The notes under the pieces: model-generated | What the model was told of the DNA's origin: nothing | The model's database searches: none | What the model saw: the letters and a program-made list of their open reading frames with translations, nothing else | Position numbers and translations under genes: made by a program | Shown: in pieces, positions 36,831 through 48,368 of the stretch | How positions within the stretch are numbered: the first letter of the stretch is position 1 | Layout: every line of letters begins with the position of its first letter | NCBI GenBank assembly: GCA_015680905.1 | Contig: CM027381.1 | Span: 88,561,501 to 88,625,500, forward strand | From: Coptis chinensis | Taxonomy: Eukaryota; Streptophyta; Magnoliopsida; Ranunculales; Ranunculaceae | DNA: 64,000 nt | Direction of reading: 5' to 3'

Positions 36831-38674
36831 TTTGCTATCTTCTCTTGTTCATCTGGGCCTTTCTACTAATGAGAGGACCTAAATGAAATTTGCTGGTAAG
36901 TGACATCGTGTATGTGCCAAATGTTCATCCATCAAACCTCAATGACATCAAACCCCTTAACTGTATTTCAGTGAGTGAGAAATTAACGATGAAAAGTCAA
37001 ATGTAGAACGTGAAGAGCAAATGAAATCCCAGGACAGGACCTTCTTCCTGAGCCAAAAGGTATCAATTCAAAATGCTAACCTCTTACATCTACATCCATG
37101 TGACTCGTGATAAATCTCTCTGGTTGAAACTCTAAAGGATCTAACCACACTTGTGGGTCTCGCTATAGCTTCCAAAGGTTCACTATCATAGTTGTGCCTG
37201 ACGAGATTCTGTAACCACCTATTGTGCAGTCTTCCATGGACTAATGAGGTACTGACAGTGGAAAAGGGAGGGGGGAGGGGGGGGGGGGGGAGGGAACCTT
37301 AAATTTTCCTTCACAATGGCACGAAGATAAAGTAGATTATGAATATCTGATTCGTTAACATGTCTTCCTTTGCCCAAGTCCCAAAATATCGCCGATATAT
37401 CCGATATATCTCGGTAAATTGGTACACCGATATCAATATTTCTGATATATATCCACAGAATATTGAACCATTTTTTTTCGATATATATCGGAATTTTCGA
37501 TATGAAACTTTATATCGCCGATATAATCGATATTTACGATATAATCGATATATATTGGTTGACTTTTTGACCATTTTTTAATATAAATCCGATATTTCTA
37601 ATATATTTCCGATATGTTTTCGATATTTCCGATATATCCGATATTTCCAATATTTTAAATAGTTTGGACTGGTCACCAAAAAAATAGATATATCTGATAT
37701 ATATCTGTTTTTGGGTACACCAATATATTCATCGATATCGATATTTTGGGCCTTGCTTTTGCCAATGTGAGCATCCAACTCATCCCGAGCTTTTCTTAGC
37801 ACATGGCGATTATTCACCAGCAAAGATAGGACCCAAGTTAGGGTGATCACGGTTGTGTCCGTACCACCTAGAACCATATCCTACATAAAATCTGAAACCC
37901 ATCAAGTAAATTGAATATTCCATGTCGGAAAATATCCAGAGAACTTAATTTGTTGTCATACTAAGATAAGAAACCAAACAATAATGCTAATAAGAAACTT
38001 GTAAATGATTTTTGTTGTTTGCTCAGTTACCAAACTTAATTTCTACATAACAGGATTGTATCGAAATTGAATGATCATGATATTGACTTGACTGCAATCG
38101 TAATTCCATCTGCAAAACTTAAGTAAATTTGTCTAAAATTGTCTGGTTTAGCAATTCTTACCTGGCATGTAGCCTTGATGATGGTATCGTGGTCGTAGCC
38201 ACGAAACTCCATACCTTCTAAATTGGAAATCATCACATCAATAAAATCTTCGTGATCTCCAACATATGCAGAAAGTTTTCTCTGTCGATGCTCCTGCACC
38301 CAACTTCTGAACACAGAGTCAAGATCTCTAGCAGTAGATTTCATGGCTCCCTTGTACCCTCCATAATTAATCCACTGAAGAAATGGAAATGCTTCCATGG
38401 CGTGAGACCACCCAAAAAGATAAAGACATTGACTCAGTGCTTTCTGGAACCACTGCATCTCATTCTTGTCCCCGACCCCTGCTGAGCCAACATATCGTTT
38501 CCCAATCATCATCATGACCACTACATTGAATGTAAGGTCTTCAAACCATTTCTTCATCTCTACTATAACTGGTCGTACTTCAACGACTTTGTTACTCTTA
38601 CAAATAAGTTTGTATAAGTCTTTGATGCAAATGTCCACCTCAGTTGTTCGCACATGTTTCAGATATAGGTATCA
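36830..38674 (-). pseudogene. CYP82-like cytochrome P450 pseudogene
   Basis: Minus strand. The 5' part is lost: homology starts at LKHVRTTEVDICIKDLY (38674) without the membrane anchor. Exon 1 ends TIIKATCQ at 38162, a GT-AG intron follows, and exon 2 starts at 37880 with the I-helix [10 protein letters not shown]. After a 381-bp hAT insertion, exon 2 resumes with NESDIHNLLYLRAIVKE (K-helix ETLR-type region, here ENLR), then MEDCTIGGY, DPLEFQPERF and an intact heme motif [10 protein letters not shown] near 37024-37060. At least three in-frame stops (after VPH, after NLWKL and after DVRG) and a G/C homopolymer expansion near 37263-37291 disrupt it. The tail is hard to follow past 36900. CYP82 enzymes are ER-bound monooxygenases of specialised metabolism; this copy cannot make one. 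Confidence 0.9.
37375..37755. mobile_element. hAT-type MITE inside CYP82 exon 2
   Basis: A 381-bp element made almost entirely of CGATAT/CCGATAT-like words. Its tips are CAAGTCCCAAAATATCG (left) and CAAGGCCCAAAATATCG (complement of the right end). Flanks CCTTTGCC (37367-37374) and CTTTTGCC (37756-37763) form an 8-bp target duplication with one mismatch, as in hAT insertions. The P450 sequence runs DELDAHIGK up to one side and resumes GRHVNESDIHN on the other, so the element split an exon. Confidence 0.85.
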
Positions 38675-39297
38675 TTAGCAACCCCAGTTGCTTAATAAAT
38701 GATTTTAGTTCTTGATTGGATTAGTTACAAACAATGCGAAACCACAATGGTGGTTATCTTTCAGTGTCTATTCTAGAGCTTGTGTTTCTCGACATAAAAA
38801 GATTCTCGGAGTCCTGACCAAACCTCTCTACAGAGACTAACCCTCGTTCAATCAATTTAGGAAAATCATTAATTCATTTACATTTCCTAAGTCCCAACAA
38901 CTCTAGACAGGATAAATCGCTAAGAAAAGCACAACTCCAAAAAATAGTAAGGGTTCATTTCTATAATGTTGAGCACGCGCACAAATCCTTAAGTAAATAG
39001 AAAAACAGATGCACCCACTTTTCTTCATTCCAATACATATAATGCTTACCCAAATTAAAAGAAGATCTCAATCATCTGATGTTGATACCGACGTGATTGA
39101 TAGCAATTTAATATATTAAGCTTGTGTCTTGTGAGGGCAAGAAAACTAATGGTGCCATTCAAAAACCAGGAGAAGAAAGAATTTTTTATATTTTCACATA
39201 TCTAAGAATTGGTGGGTTTGGGAGATGGAGAGAGAAGGGTGAGAGATGATGGACCATTTTTTTTTTTGAGATGGAGAGAAACCCTTGGTCAATCGGT
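38675..39297. other. Intergenic, no feature seen
   Basis: The lost 5' part of the P450 would be expected here but I cannot find it. Only AT-rich spacer is visible. Confidence 0.4.
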
Positions 39298-40363
39298 ATT
39301 AATGGAAATTAAAGGGTAATTAAGTTGCTAATTAAATAGCTAATTAATTATATTTATTGTGCGTACAATTCAAAATAGAGGTGTGGATTTGAAATTTTAA
39401 TCAACCACCACCTGGAATGACCAATTACTCCCATTCAAATGTGTTAAACAATATTTTAATTTAAGGACAAAATCGGTACATTAAATTTGCAAAGGGCGAA
39501 AAAGATGAAGCAGCCCTTCTAAATATTATATGAGTGTTTTTTTTATTAAAGTATTCATCCATGGGTATTATGTGTAAGAAAAATGCCCTGATAAATTTAA
39601 GGGTCCATGATAGTTATAGGTATTACTACTAGTAGAGATATTAATGGAAATTAAAAGGTAATTAAGTTGCTAATTAAATAGCTAATTAATTATATTTATT
39701 GTGCGTACAATTCAAAATAGAGGCGTGGATTTGAAATTTTAATCAACCACCACATGGAATGACCAATTACTCTCATTCAAAGGTGTTAAGCAATACTTTA
39801 ATTTAAGAAACCACCACATGGAATGACCAATTACTCCCATTCAAAGGTGTTAAACAATACTTTAATTTAAGGACAAAATCAGTACATTAAATTTGCAAAG
39901 GGCAAAAAAGACGAAGCAGCCCTTCTAAATATTATATGAGTGTTTTTTATTAAAGTATTCATCCAGGGATATTATGTGTAAGAAAAATACCCGGATGAAT
40001 TTAAGGTCCATGACAGTTATAGGTATTACTACTAGTAGAGATATTAATGGAAATTAAAAGGTAATTAAGTTGCTAATTAAATAGCTAATTAATTATATTT
40101 ATTGTGTGTACAATTCAAAATAGAGGCGTGGATTTGAAATTTTAACCAACCACCACATGGAATGACCAATTACTCCCATTCAAAGGTGTTAAATAATATT
40201 TTAATTTAAGGACAAAATCGGTACATTAAATTTGCAAAGGGCGAAAAAGACGAACCAGCCCTTCTAAATATTATGAGTGTTTTTTATTAAAATATTCATC
40301 CAGGGGTATTATGCGTAAGAAAAATACCCGGATGAATTTAAGGGTCCATGATAGTTATAGGTA
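39298..40363 (-). repeat. Tandem array of three Helitron 5'-end segments
   Basis: Units start (plus strand) with ATTAATGGAAATTAAA at 39298, 39640 and 40043. The middle one is longer because about 60 bp (ATGGAATGACCAATTACTCC region) is duplicated inside it. Read on the minus strand, the units at 39298 and 39640 begin A|TCTCTACTAGTAGTAATACC, the canonical Helitron 5' consensus TCTMTACTA. The unit next to 40363 lacks these first bases and is joined directly to the CTAG end of the neighbouring Helitron. No unit has its own 3' hairpin, so these are repeated 5' ends rather than whole elements. Confidence 0.75.
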
Positions 40364-40854
40364 CTAGCAAAATACACGTGCTCTGCACATGAACAATACA
40401 CAAAACTTATTGAAGAGAATGTGAACATAGTTATCAAGAGGAAACAGAAATGAATCTAACAACAACATCTACTGAATTGAACCAGCTTTGTTAAGTAGTT
40501 GTAGCCTTTTCTATAACAAATTATATATTTATTTGACAGAATACTTGGTACAGTTGTTGGCCTTTTATCTACCTGGTACATTTCAAATTCATTATAATAC
40601 ATACAAAAAGTATGCCTTTGGCACTCAGGTTGTCAGGTTGATACATAATCTATGCTAATTCACGAGGGGTAGTCGGTGAGTGGAAGTGAAAATAGCGCTT
40701 ATGCCTCGTGAGAAACTTCCCCGAGAAGATTCCCCGCAAGTTATTCATTTGTATGTAGCTACTCGGTCAGATTGTGAGACTTGAGATCCATCAATTTGTG
40801 CCTCTTAACCAACCTTGCAAGTGAAAGCAAGATGCATATACCAAAATCAAGCTA

Positions 40855-41775
40855 CCCCAGTTTCTCTTGAGTCGCTTTTCCCCTTGTTGTTGATCATATC
40901 CTCAAGTTCCTTAGCTTCGGTTGGTGATACCATTGCTAGCATAAGCTTTGATCATGGTGTCTGTAGGTAATTACATGCGGCTTTACAACCTCTCTCTATC
41001 ATCATTTTCGATGCCTCTTTCATCTCTGTGAGGCAACCCATTAAGCCCATATGCATCAAGCGGACAATTGAAAAATGTAGTATCTAACGTTACATCCGAA
41101 GTTCTCAATGAACCTTAATACGCTTCCAATCTTCAATTCTCTGCAGATCCCGCTCCCATATGCCTTTTACAAGCGAGCTCAACGTGATGCGGTTGGGTTT
41201 GATTTTCTCACCGCATCAACTGAACAGTACTCCATCCGCCCGGATCCCCAAATTCTCTCGAATGCATCACATTGTAGGTCACAATTGTCCATGAGAAGTA
41301 GTACTTCTGCATGTACTCCATCACAACACTCATTTTCTCATAGCTCCCAGCCTTCCCATAGGAATACAAAAGTATATTGAATGTCTTAATGTCAGGACAG
41401 ATACCAGAGTTCTGGAACTTCTCGTAACAACTCTCCATTGTTTCGATCTGCCCACTGCCACCGAAGGCTCTTAGTGTTGTGTTCATGGTCCATACATCAG
41501 GCTCACATTCCCGCTCACGGAGCATCTCCATGAGTGTTGATTCCATCTCCCCATATATTTTAACAAAATAAACAACAAAATCAATACACCGAATCACTTG
41601 AACTTTAAGAAAGCAAAAAGCTCGAGACTACACAGACTAATACAAAAGATAAAAAAAAACAAAGAATCCTGCCAGGATACTTGCCTGCTCGTCCATAGGC
41701 ATCAATGAGAGTGTTATATGTCACATTGCTAGGCTTAATTCCTTGATCTGCCATATCAGACAACAGAGTTTTCCC
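40855..41775 (-). pseudogene. Pentatricopeptide repeat (PPR) gene fragment
   Basis: Minus strand. ADQGIKPSNVTYNTLIDAYG (about 41750-41693) and, after a gap of about 100 bp, MESTLMEMLRERECEPDVWT, TLRAFGGSGQIETMESCYEK and CPDIKTFNILLYSYGKAGSY (41560-41300) are clean P-class PPR repeats. They resemble the At5g48730/EMB2750 type of organelle RNA-binding PPR. After about 41240 the similarity continues (LSSLVK, FFNCPLDAYGL, KELEDMINNKGKSDSRETG) but in changing frames, so it is dead. The N-terminal transit peptide and early repeats are missing. It lies in the Helitron, which probably captured it. Confidence 0.8.
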
Positions 41776-43620
41776 TCGATATTATGATAACCACATATCA
41801 CTTTTACAACTTTCATTTGTATTCCAACCAATGGAAAAAAAATATAAATAAAATATAGCTTTGGCGAGTATTAGATTCAAAGAACTTAATTATACGAATA
41901 ATAAACACAATAGTAAACATACTAAATTCATGAAAAAGCGAAAAGGGTTTATTTTTTTTTGCATACTGGAACTACATTTTTCTCATACTCGTATACTCAT
42001 TCAGCAAAAACAAAAACAAAAACAAAAATCATAATTTGGAAATGAATAGTGGAGTGGAGGTGTGTCTTGTGAAATTTAAAGAGATTTCATGAGCAGTTGG
42101 TTCTTAACTGCTTCCACTTCTGACCCAGATTTAACACAAAGCCTATTGGTATTACAATGTTCACCATATTTTTTTGACTAACAAATTCATCTCACGATTT
42201 ACATATCTGGAAAAGTGGAATTCATAACACAATCAATTTCGAACAATTAAGACTAATTCCAATTCACTAAGACCAAGGTTAAGAGCTAATAAAATTAATT
42301 ATACATTCAAATCGTATAGCTTAGCCGCTTCCCACAACTGCGTTTCACGCCTCTCAAATATATAGCCAGATTTTATAACTTAAAAGCTTGCTTAATCAAC
42401 AGCTTCCTCAGTTATAAAAGTAATTTCGACCAGTGTATTCCCATCCTCATCTAAAACATCACCTCCTTTGATACTAAAAGTAATATAAGGTCCGTTAAGG
42501 ATATGCATATAAGCAAGCACACATAGGCTAATCTAGATTCCTCCGCGACAGGCCATACGTGCTAGGACAATTCTAGTGAACTGTACTTCTTCACCTTATA
42601 CTTGACATAATACCAAAGTTGCAACTTAATTACAACAATCCTTTACCTTTTTTGCATACAAACAACATAAGTAAAATCTTAATTGTAAAAGCGCATATAA
42701 CCGATAGATACTAGTAGCCTATGTTCAAGTAAGTACCCCGTTGGTACATGAATCCATGTAAAAGAATGTTGAAATCCAAACTAATCCCCTAGTAAAAAAT
42801 AGAGAAATGAAGCTAATCTTGAAATGCAAGCCAATTCACCCATACTAATTAACAACTCTTAGTATGACAGGACTGATTGACTACCCATTCCAATTGATTA
42901 ACCAAAAAAACTCTTATTGTGTTAGTAGGCCGGTCACATGCATGTTAGTATGGGAATGGAGAAAAAATGACCTTGCATGACTATTGTGGATCCAATCATG
43001 TGCAGAAAAGAATTCAGCAACCGGTGTACATGAAAAGCGACACCATTTGGTTCTGCTAGTATGCATACCACAAGTTGTTTTACAGGTGATGCTACAGACA
43101 ATATTGTGTTCATTTGAAATGACATATAAGGAAGTCAGGATGACTGATAATGCTATTTACTCCTTCCATGTAGTGTGACACATGAAACCTTATTAAAATT
43201 TTGATAACGGTGTATAAAAATAGATAGAAAGACATATGAGTGCCAAATTCATAGGACAGTACATTATAATACAAAATTCATAGTACTATCCTCAAAATGT
43301 AAACTTAACACAACGATTATAGAACAAAAAATATTAAAGTAGAACAAACATAAACATCAAATAAGCATTTAATCAAATAGTTCGTGATTACCAACATAAA
43401 TTCCAAAAAAACTATATACAAAAGGCTACGCAACAATTTGGTGTGTGGAAATTTATTTTTGCCTAAAGTGAACAGTAAAAGTTAAACTGGTGATTACAAA
43501 AAAAAAAAAAAAGCTAACACATTTAACTAACTGAAATGGTCAGTAGTATCTCAACAACATATGTTGAAAGACCAAAAATTCAATAAAAAAATAGAAATAA
43601 TTTAGGCAGAAGACCGTACC
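41776..43620. other. Helitron interior, no gene recognised
   Basis: AT-rich DNA between captured fragments. A short AAAAAC repeat lies near 42003-42025. No coding resemblance. Confidence 0.4.
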
Positions 43621-43622
43621 TT

Positions 43623-43998
43623 TGCATTTGAAATGAGAAGTTGCAAATTGCACTTGATGAGACAGTAGTAACCTGAAATTGGAACAATCCTTGAAATGAA
43701 TATTCGAAGTGTAAACCGTAAAAAAGGAAAAATCAAAACATAAATTATATGATTATTTATAACACAATTAAAGTTAACCAGAAAAGAGAATAACTTGCGT
43801 ACCTTATGGATTTATCATACGGTAAGTAGGGTGATCTCGATCTTTCATTGTGTAGTGATCCCTACTCTTCCTTATCTTTATCTTTATTAAGTTTGAGTGA
43901 TTGACTGACTATAAACTGTAATAGTACATCATCAAGCGCATGATTTATTTCAAGATTGAACCTTATTTTGTGTCTAGCGTTTGGCTCTCCCAAAAATC
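43623..43998 (-). other. Possible captured exons of an unidentified gene
   Basis: On the minus strand a segment bounded by TTTCAG and AAAG|GTACGG (about 43673-43622) reads YYCLIKCNLQLLISNAK. Another segment begins after TTTCAG near 43997 and reads FLGEPNARHKIRFNLEINHA, continuing to KLNKDKDKEE before a stop, then SLHNERSRSPYLP. The splice-like edges and protein-like composition suggest exons, but I cannot name a family and the order is uncertain. Confidence 0.3.
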
Positions 43999-44119
43999 TG
44001 AAATCAACTCACCAAGGTGAATAATCAGTTGCATTCACGAAATAAAAACTAAATAATCATATGGAATATTGAAAAGAGGAGAGCAACCCTTCGTTGGTGA
44101 GAGCGAAGTTTAAGGTCTT

Positions 44120-44345
44120 TTCGTTTTTTTTAACGGCTAATAAATTAAATTGCTTAATTAAATGCCTAATTAAATGCATTTATGGTGGTGTACAATTGAA
44201 ATAATGGCGTGGTTTTTGATTTTTTTTATTCACCAGCACATGAAATGACCAATTACTCCTAATTAAAGTACTAACCAATAGTTTCATTTAAGGACAATAT
44301 GGGTACCATATATTAACAAAAGCAGAAAAAGACCAAGGCATACCA
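44120..44345 (-). repeat. Internal copy of Helitron 5'-region sequence
   Basis: This stretch resembles the unit repeated at 39298-40363. Shared words are CTTAATTAAATG/CTAATTAAATAG, TGTACAATT, AAATGACCAATTACTCC and ATTTAAGGACAA. It is more diverged than the array units and has no clear ends of its own, so it may be a nested or earlier relative. Confidence 0.6.
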
Positions 44346-45815
44346 CACATATTCTTAAAGAGAAAGAAGAAAGTATTTGCAATTTGACAGAAACCATAAA
44401 CACACACCAATCAATGGTATGCAAAGCACTGGGCACAAATAAAAACACCATTCGATTCATTTGTTGAGCGCCTAGCTTCTACTAAAGCCCTTTTCCACCT
44501 TATACCATTTTGTTTCTAATTTGACTTAAACAAATAAAGTAGCGATTAAGCAAAAATATATTGAACTATCATTTACCATCAGTAACAACTATGCTATGGA
44601 AAAGGGAGTAGTAGATACTCTAAACCAAGCCCCAAAGAAAATGAAGACAATGATAGGCTATAAGTTTCTCAAAAACCAACTTCGTGTTAGGATCATTTTA
44701 AGTATATCGCAGCTGCAAGATTATTGTAAAGGAAAGTTCGTTCATAAATCAATACAAAATATAACTATATCTGGAAATTAACATTATTGCAACACACCAT
44801 AAAATAGATTTATTGATTTGTAATTGAATAACCATAGTCTTTTCTAATTGATGCATCATTGAGCTGTGACCGTAGATGCCAAAAGCATAAACAAATTTCA
44901 CATTACACATTACACATTGATATAACCAAGAGCATAGACAAATTTCACATTGCACATTGATATGATCAATAACATAGTAAAGGCCAAGTGTTATATATCC
45001 TATGTGGTAGGCCAAGAAATGGCTTTGAAAGGGCTTTTAGGTGAATCACTCCAAGTGAATTTATAACCTTCCTTGAACTCAAACCACCATCGTCAATCAA
45101 TTTTTTTGATTACCAAGCATCAATACTTTATTATCTTAAATACCATGTTGCCATTGACACTCTCAGTATAATGAATGATAACTATATCGATGAAAATCAG
45201 ATAGAAAAAAGAATAGAAATAGGCAACTACTGAAATACAACCCAAAGGTGGACCAATAAGACTACTGTGAACACCAACCGTGGAATTACATATTTACTCT
45301 TATCTGAAATTCAATTTACTGATTGTATTCCGTTTTGGGTATTGTAATATCAAGAAAATGATGAGGAAAAAATTGGGAAAAAAAATGTCAATGTAGTGTA
45401 AAAAACACAGTTGGTGGAGGAATTATTTAAATAGAAGTAAGATTATAATAAGTTATAATATGTCTTTACAATCAAGATAAAAAGCCCCTTAATATAGTAC
45501 TTGCAATTTCTTTCGAAATAAATAAAAATTTATGTAATGAGTGATAAAGAAATTTATTGTAAGAACGAAAAAAAAATGCATAGAAAGACTTCGTTAAACA
45601 CAATATGATTATATGACATCCTTTATCAATTGCCATTTCAGTCAATAGTCATACCAAGAAAAAAAAAACTACAGAAAAATGCCATGTTTTTAACCCATGT
45701 AATGAATAAACCTAGAACATGCACATCAGTTTTATCATTGAGTTACGAACTGCATTGGAACTAAAGAACCAAGAAATAAGAAACTTGATTAATAAGTTAT
45801 AAAACAACAGCTTAC
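44346..45815. other. Helitron interior, no gene recognised
   Basis: AT-rich. A short imperfect tandem repeat of the CACATTGCACATTGATATGA kind lies at about 44898-44965. Otherwise nothing identifiable. Confidence 0.4.
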
Positions 45816-46186
45816 CACAAGCGGGAATAGGAGAACCAACATGACCAGATAACGTATCAGCCTCGTCCATTGAGCTTATAACACAACTAGTTTCAGTCAT
45901 TCCATATCCTTCAAGAATGCTACAACCAAAGCATCTGGGAAGCTATTCATAAAGTTAATTATGAAACAACAAATACTCCAAGTGATCAAAGGTGGAAAAA
46001 ATATATTAGATGCATGTATGTATTCTGAGTAAATTTGCATTAACTTACACCCTCAAAAAGTCCATGACGTCAGGAGACAAAGGCGCAGAGCCCGAAATCA
46101 TACATCGGAGTATCGGACCCTTCCACCTAACTTTGCCCTTATCTTATTGAATACCAATCTGTCCCACATAGGAGATGGTTTCTTAC
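45816..46186 (-). pseudogene. Two exons of a LACS6/7-type long-chain acyl-CoA synthetase
   Basis: Exon a (46186-46049) reads KPSPMWDRLVFNKIRAKLGG and then, after an 8-bp tandem insertion that shifts the frame, MISGSAPLSPDVMDFLRV. A GT-AG intron follows. Exon b (45934-45816) reads GYGMTETSCVISSMDEAD and HVGSPIPAC. GYGMTET is the ATP/AMP-binding motif A5 of the ANL superfamily, and the context is closest to peroxisomal LACS6/7, which activate fatty acids for beta-oxidation. All other exons are absent. The fragment keeps its splice sites and lies inside the Helitron in the element's sense, so capture is likely. Confidence 0.85.
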
Positions 46187-46695
46187 CTGAAATAAAATGT
46201 GTAATAACAACTTAATTAGTTTCAATTTCCAAACGAGATCTTGCCGCATTTAGAATACATGTCTAAAGCAATAATATCTTAACAATAAAAATGTGGGGAT
46301 GAGTTATCGACAGAAAAGTTCAGAACCAAATAATTATAACATGTATAAGAGCACGGATGTCAAATTGACTGCATGTTTGAAATTTTATGCTGAATTAGTT
46401 TATTTTGCAAGGGAAGGAACAAAAAAGAAAATGATACGTCAACATGACCTTTTAAGTTTAAATCACAAACGAGAGAAACAAATAAAATCATACACAAAGC
46501 AAAATGACCTCATTAAACCGCAAGACCTCATTTTATGAAACGACTAGTCAAACAAATCAAAATTTATATAGGCTAATTGATGAGAATGAGAAGTATATCT
46601 CCACATTCACAGAATTGGCATTCAATTATAAACACATACACAAATCTGATGCGACTGAAATCTACAACTTAAAAAATGAATATTTGGTATTATCA

Positions 46696-46766
46696 GATAA
46701 ATGTACTATCTTTGATTGCCGAAAGAAACCCAATCGAGGAACGAGTCTCAAGGATATCCGTTTAGA
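46696..46766. repeat. Direct repeat, left copy (partner 47559-47632)
   Basis: GATAAATGTACTATCTTTGA and AAGAAACCCAATC...AGTCTCAAGGATATCCG recur at 47559-47632 with a few small indels. The copies are about 860 bp apart in the same orientation and bracket a GC-richer segment. Confidence 0.85.
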
Positions 46767-46818
46767 TTTATGTAAGGTAATTTTAAAAGTTTTAGCAAGT
46801 AACTTACACACGGCTTGA

Positions 46819-47250
46819 GTGACTCTTCTTTTTTATCCGGTGAGACAAATTGACTTCGGTTTAACAAGCTTTGTTTTTTCATGTGTATCCGGGCCCGGGA
46901 ACCTTCAAATGAAATTCTTTGGTGCCCTAACAGTCTTGTTTGTGGTTCCCGCAGAACCTACACGATTTGGAACGAGCTTACTACATTGTCACGATCCCGG
47001 ATCCATGAAGTTATCACTCCCCTTTGCGAATTGGCAACCCGTTGGTTGTAAGGGGTTCCCGGCGATAAATCCATGACAAATGGTTTTGCGTAAACAAAGA
47101 ATGGGGAACATTTCCTTTGAACCTTGAACAATCCCCCTTTCGTGGCTTGGGCTCCGTCATGCTCCGGATCACTTCCTTCTTTGACCATTCCCATCCCAGT
47201 GTCCATCCCGGGGCTTGAATGTGACGATATTTTTCGGAAGTTAAATATCA
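46819..47250. other. GC-richer segment with overlapping opposite reading frames
   Basis: This stretch has visibly higher G+C than its surroundings. It holds an 85-codon open frame on + (46819-47076) and a 97-codon frame on - (47251-46958), for example with PGTPYNQRVANSQRG. I recognise neither. An organelle-derived insert or a relic of a different repeat are both possible. Confidence 0.3.
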
Positions 47251-48368
47251 TAACAACAACTTCGTCGATTACAATTCAATGTTATCGATCGATCTGCATA
47301 AATCGACTACTTCAAAATTCTAAATAATGATATATGGATAACTCTCAAAACTCCCAACTCCACAAGAAAGACTTCAAATAGAATTTGAAACAAAGGGAGA
47401 GGACATAAAACCAACAATTGAGATCTATTTACTCGGCTATATGCCTTTATCAAATTTCAATTTCTGCAAAGTTAGATGTAACTGGAAACTAAAGCAAAAA
47501 CGAAGATAAGAATTAATAGGATGATAATAAGAAAGAAGAAAAGCAGACGGAAAGACTTGATAAATGTACTATCTTTGATTGCCAGAAGAAACCCAATCAG
47601 AGGAACAGAGTCTCAAGGATATCCGGATTTAGTGTTTGGAAACAAAAAGGCCTACCTGAATAGTCTTGACTGAAGGCTTGGTTGAGACGTTCGATTACTT
47701 GTGGGAGAACTCAATTGGAAGAGAGAGAACGATGGCTGATATTATTTCATTTTCTGTTTGCAAAAGAGGGGAAGTCGTAAAGTGGAAGAGAGACGAATTG
47801 GTTTTTCGATTTTAATTTCATAGAAGGTATTTATTTGGACAATGAATGTTGGGTAAGTCGCGAACAATTGAATAGGGGCGTATAGTTGATTTTTCACCTA
47901 AATTTACACATACGTCCTTAAGTTACTATATAATCTTAAGGATATAAATGATAGTAAAATTTGAAATGACTAAGTAGTCCTTCTTAAAGGCATTGAATAA
48001 TTGATTTTAATATTTTATGAAGGGTATTTCATGGTAGAAAAAAGGTTGGTCTATTTTAAATGTCCATGTTAATTATGGTATACTCTACTAATTGAGATTA
48101 CTACTAGTAGAGATTAGTTTAGTGAGAACAATCCCTTTTTAATGTCACAAATTCACAATTTGTAGATATTACAAGGTGGTCTTTTTCTTTTTTTCTGTAT
48201 GATGCTTATCGTGGGCTGTGGGCCTTTTATTATGGTTCTTGCCAATATGGGAGACGTCTCCACTTGATTGTTGGTATAATTGGTAAGCCCTGTGCAGAGC
48301 CATGAGAAAATCTAGTCTGTGACTTTAAAAGCTAGTAATGAGCTTAGCTAAGAAGTTGAATTAAAGAC

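Larger units (their letters stand above)
40364..48113 (-). mobile_element. Non-autonomous Helitron carrying gene fragments (7.75 kb)
   Basis: Minus strand. The 5' end at 48113 reads TCTCTACTAGTAGTAATCTC after a host A, matching the TCTMTACTA consensus. The 3' end is CTAG at 40367-40364 followed by a host T. Seven bases before it lies a 7-bp-stem hairpin (CATGTGC AGA GCACGTG, 40391-40375). Hairpin plus CTRR, insertion between A and T, and absence of inverted repeats or target duplication are the Helitron hallmarks. Inside are fragments of a PPR gene and a LACS gene, both in the element's orientation, and possibly further exons. No Rep/helicase gene is present. The pairing of these two ends is inferred; the ends themselves are seen. 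Confidence 0.65.

Noticed and set aside
37311-37581. Open frames with Arg-Tyr repeats on both strands
   Set aside because: Produced by the CGATAT-rich hAT MITE; not a protein gene.
41108-41380. Plus-strand open frame
   Set aside because: Antisense shadow of the PPR fragment, which shows family motifs on the minus strand.
46819-47250. Mitochondrial DNA insert
   Set aside because: Composition suggests it, but I recognise no organelle gene, so I leave it unassigned.
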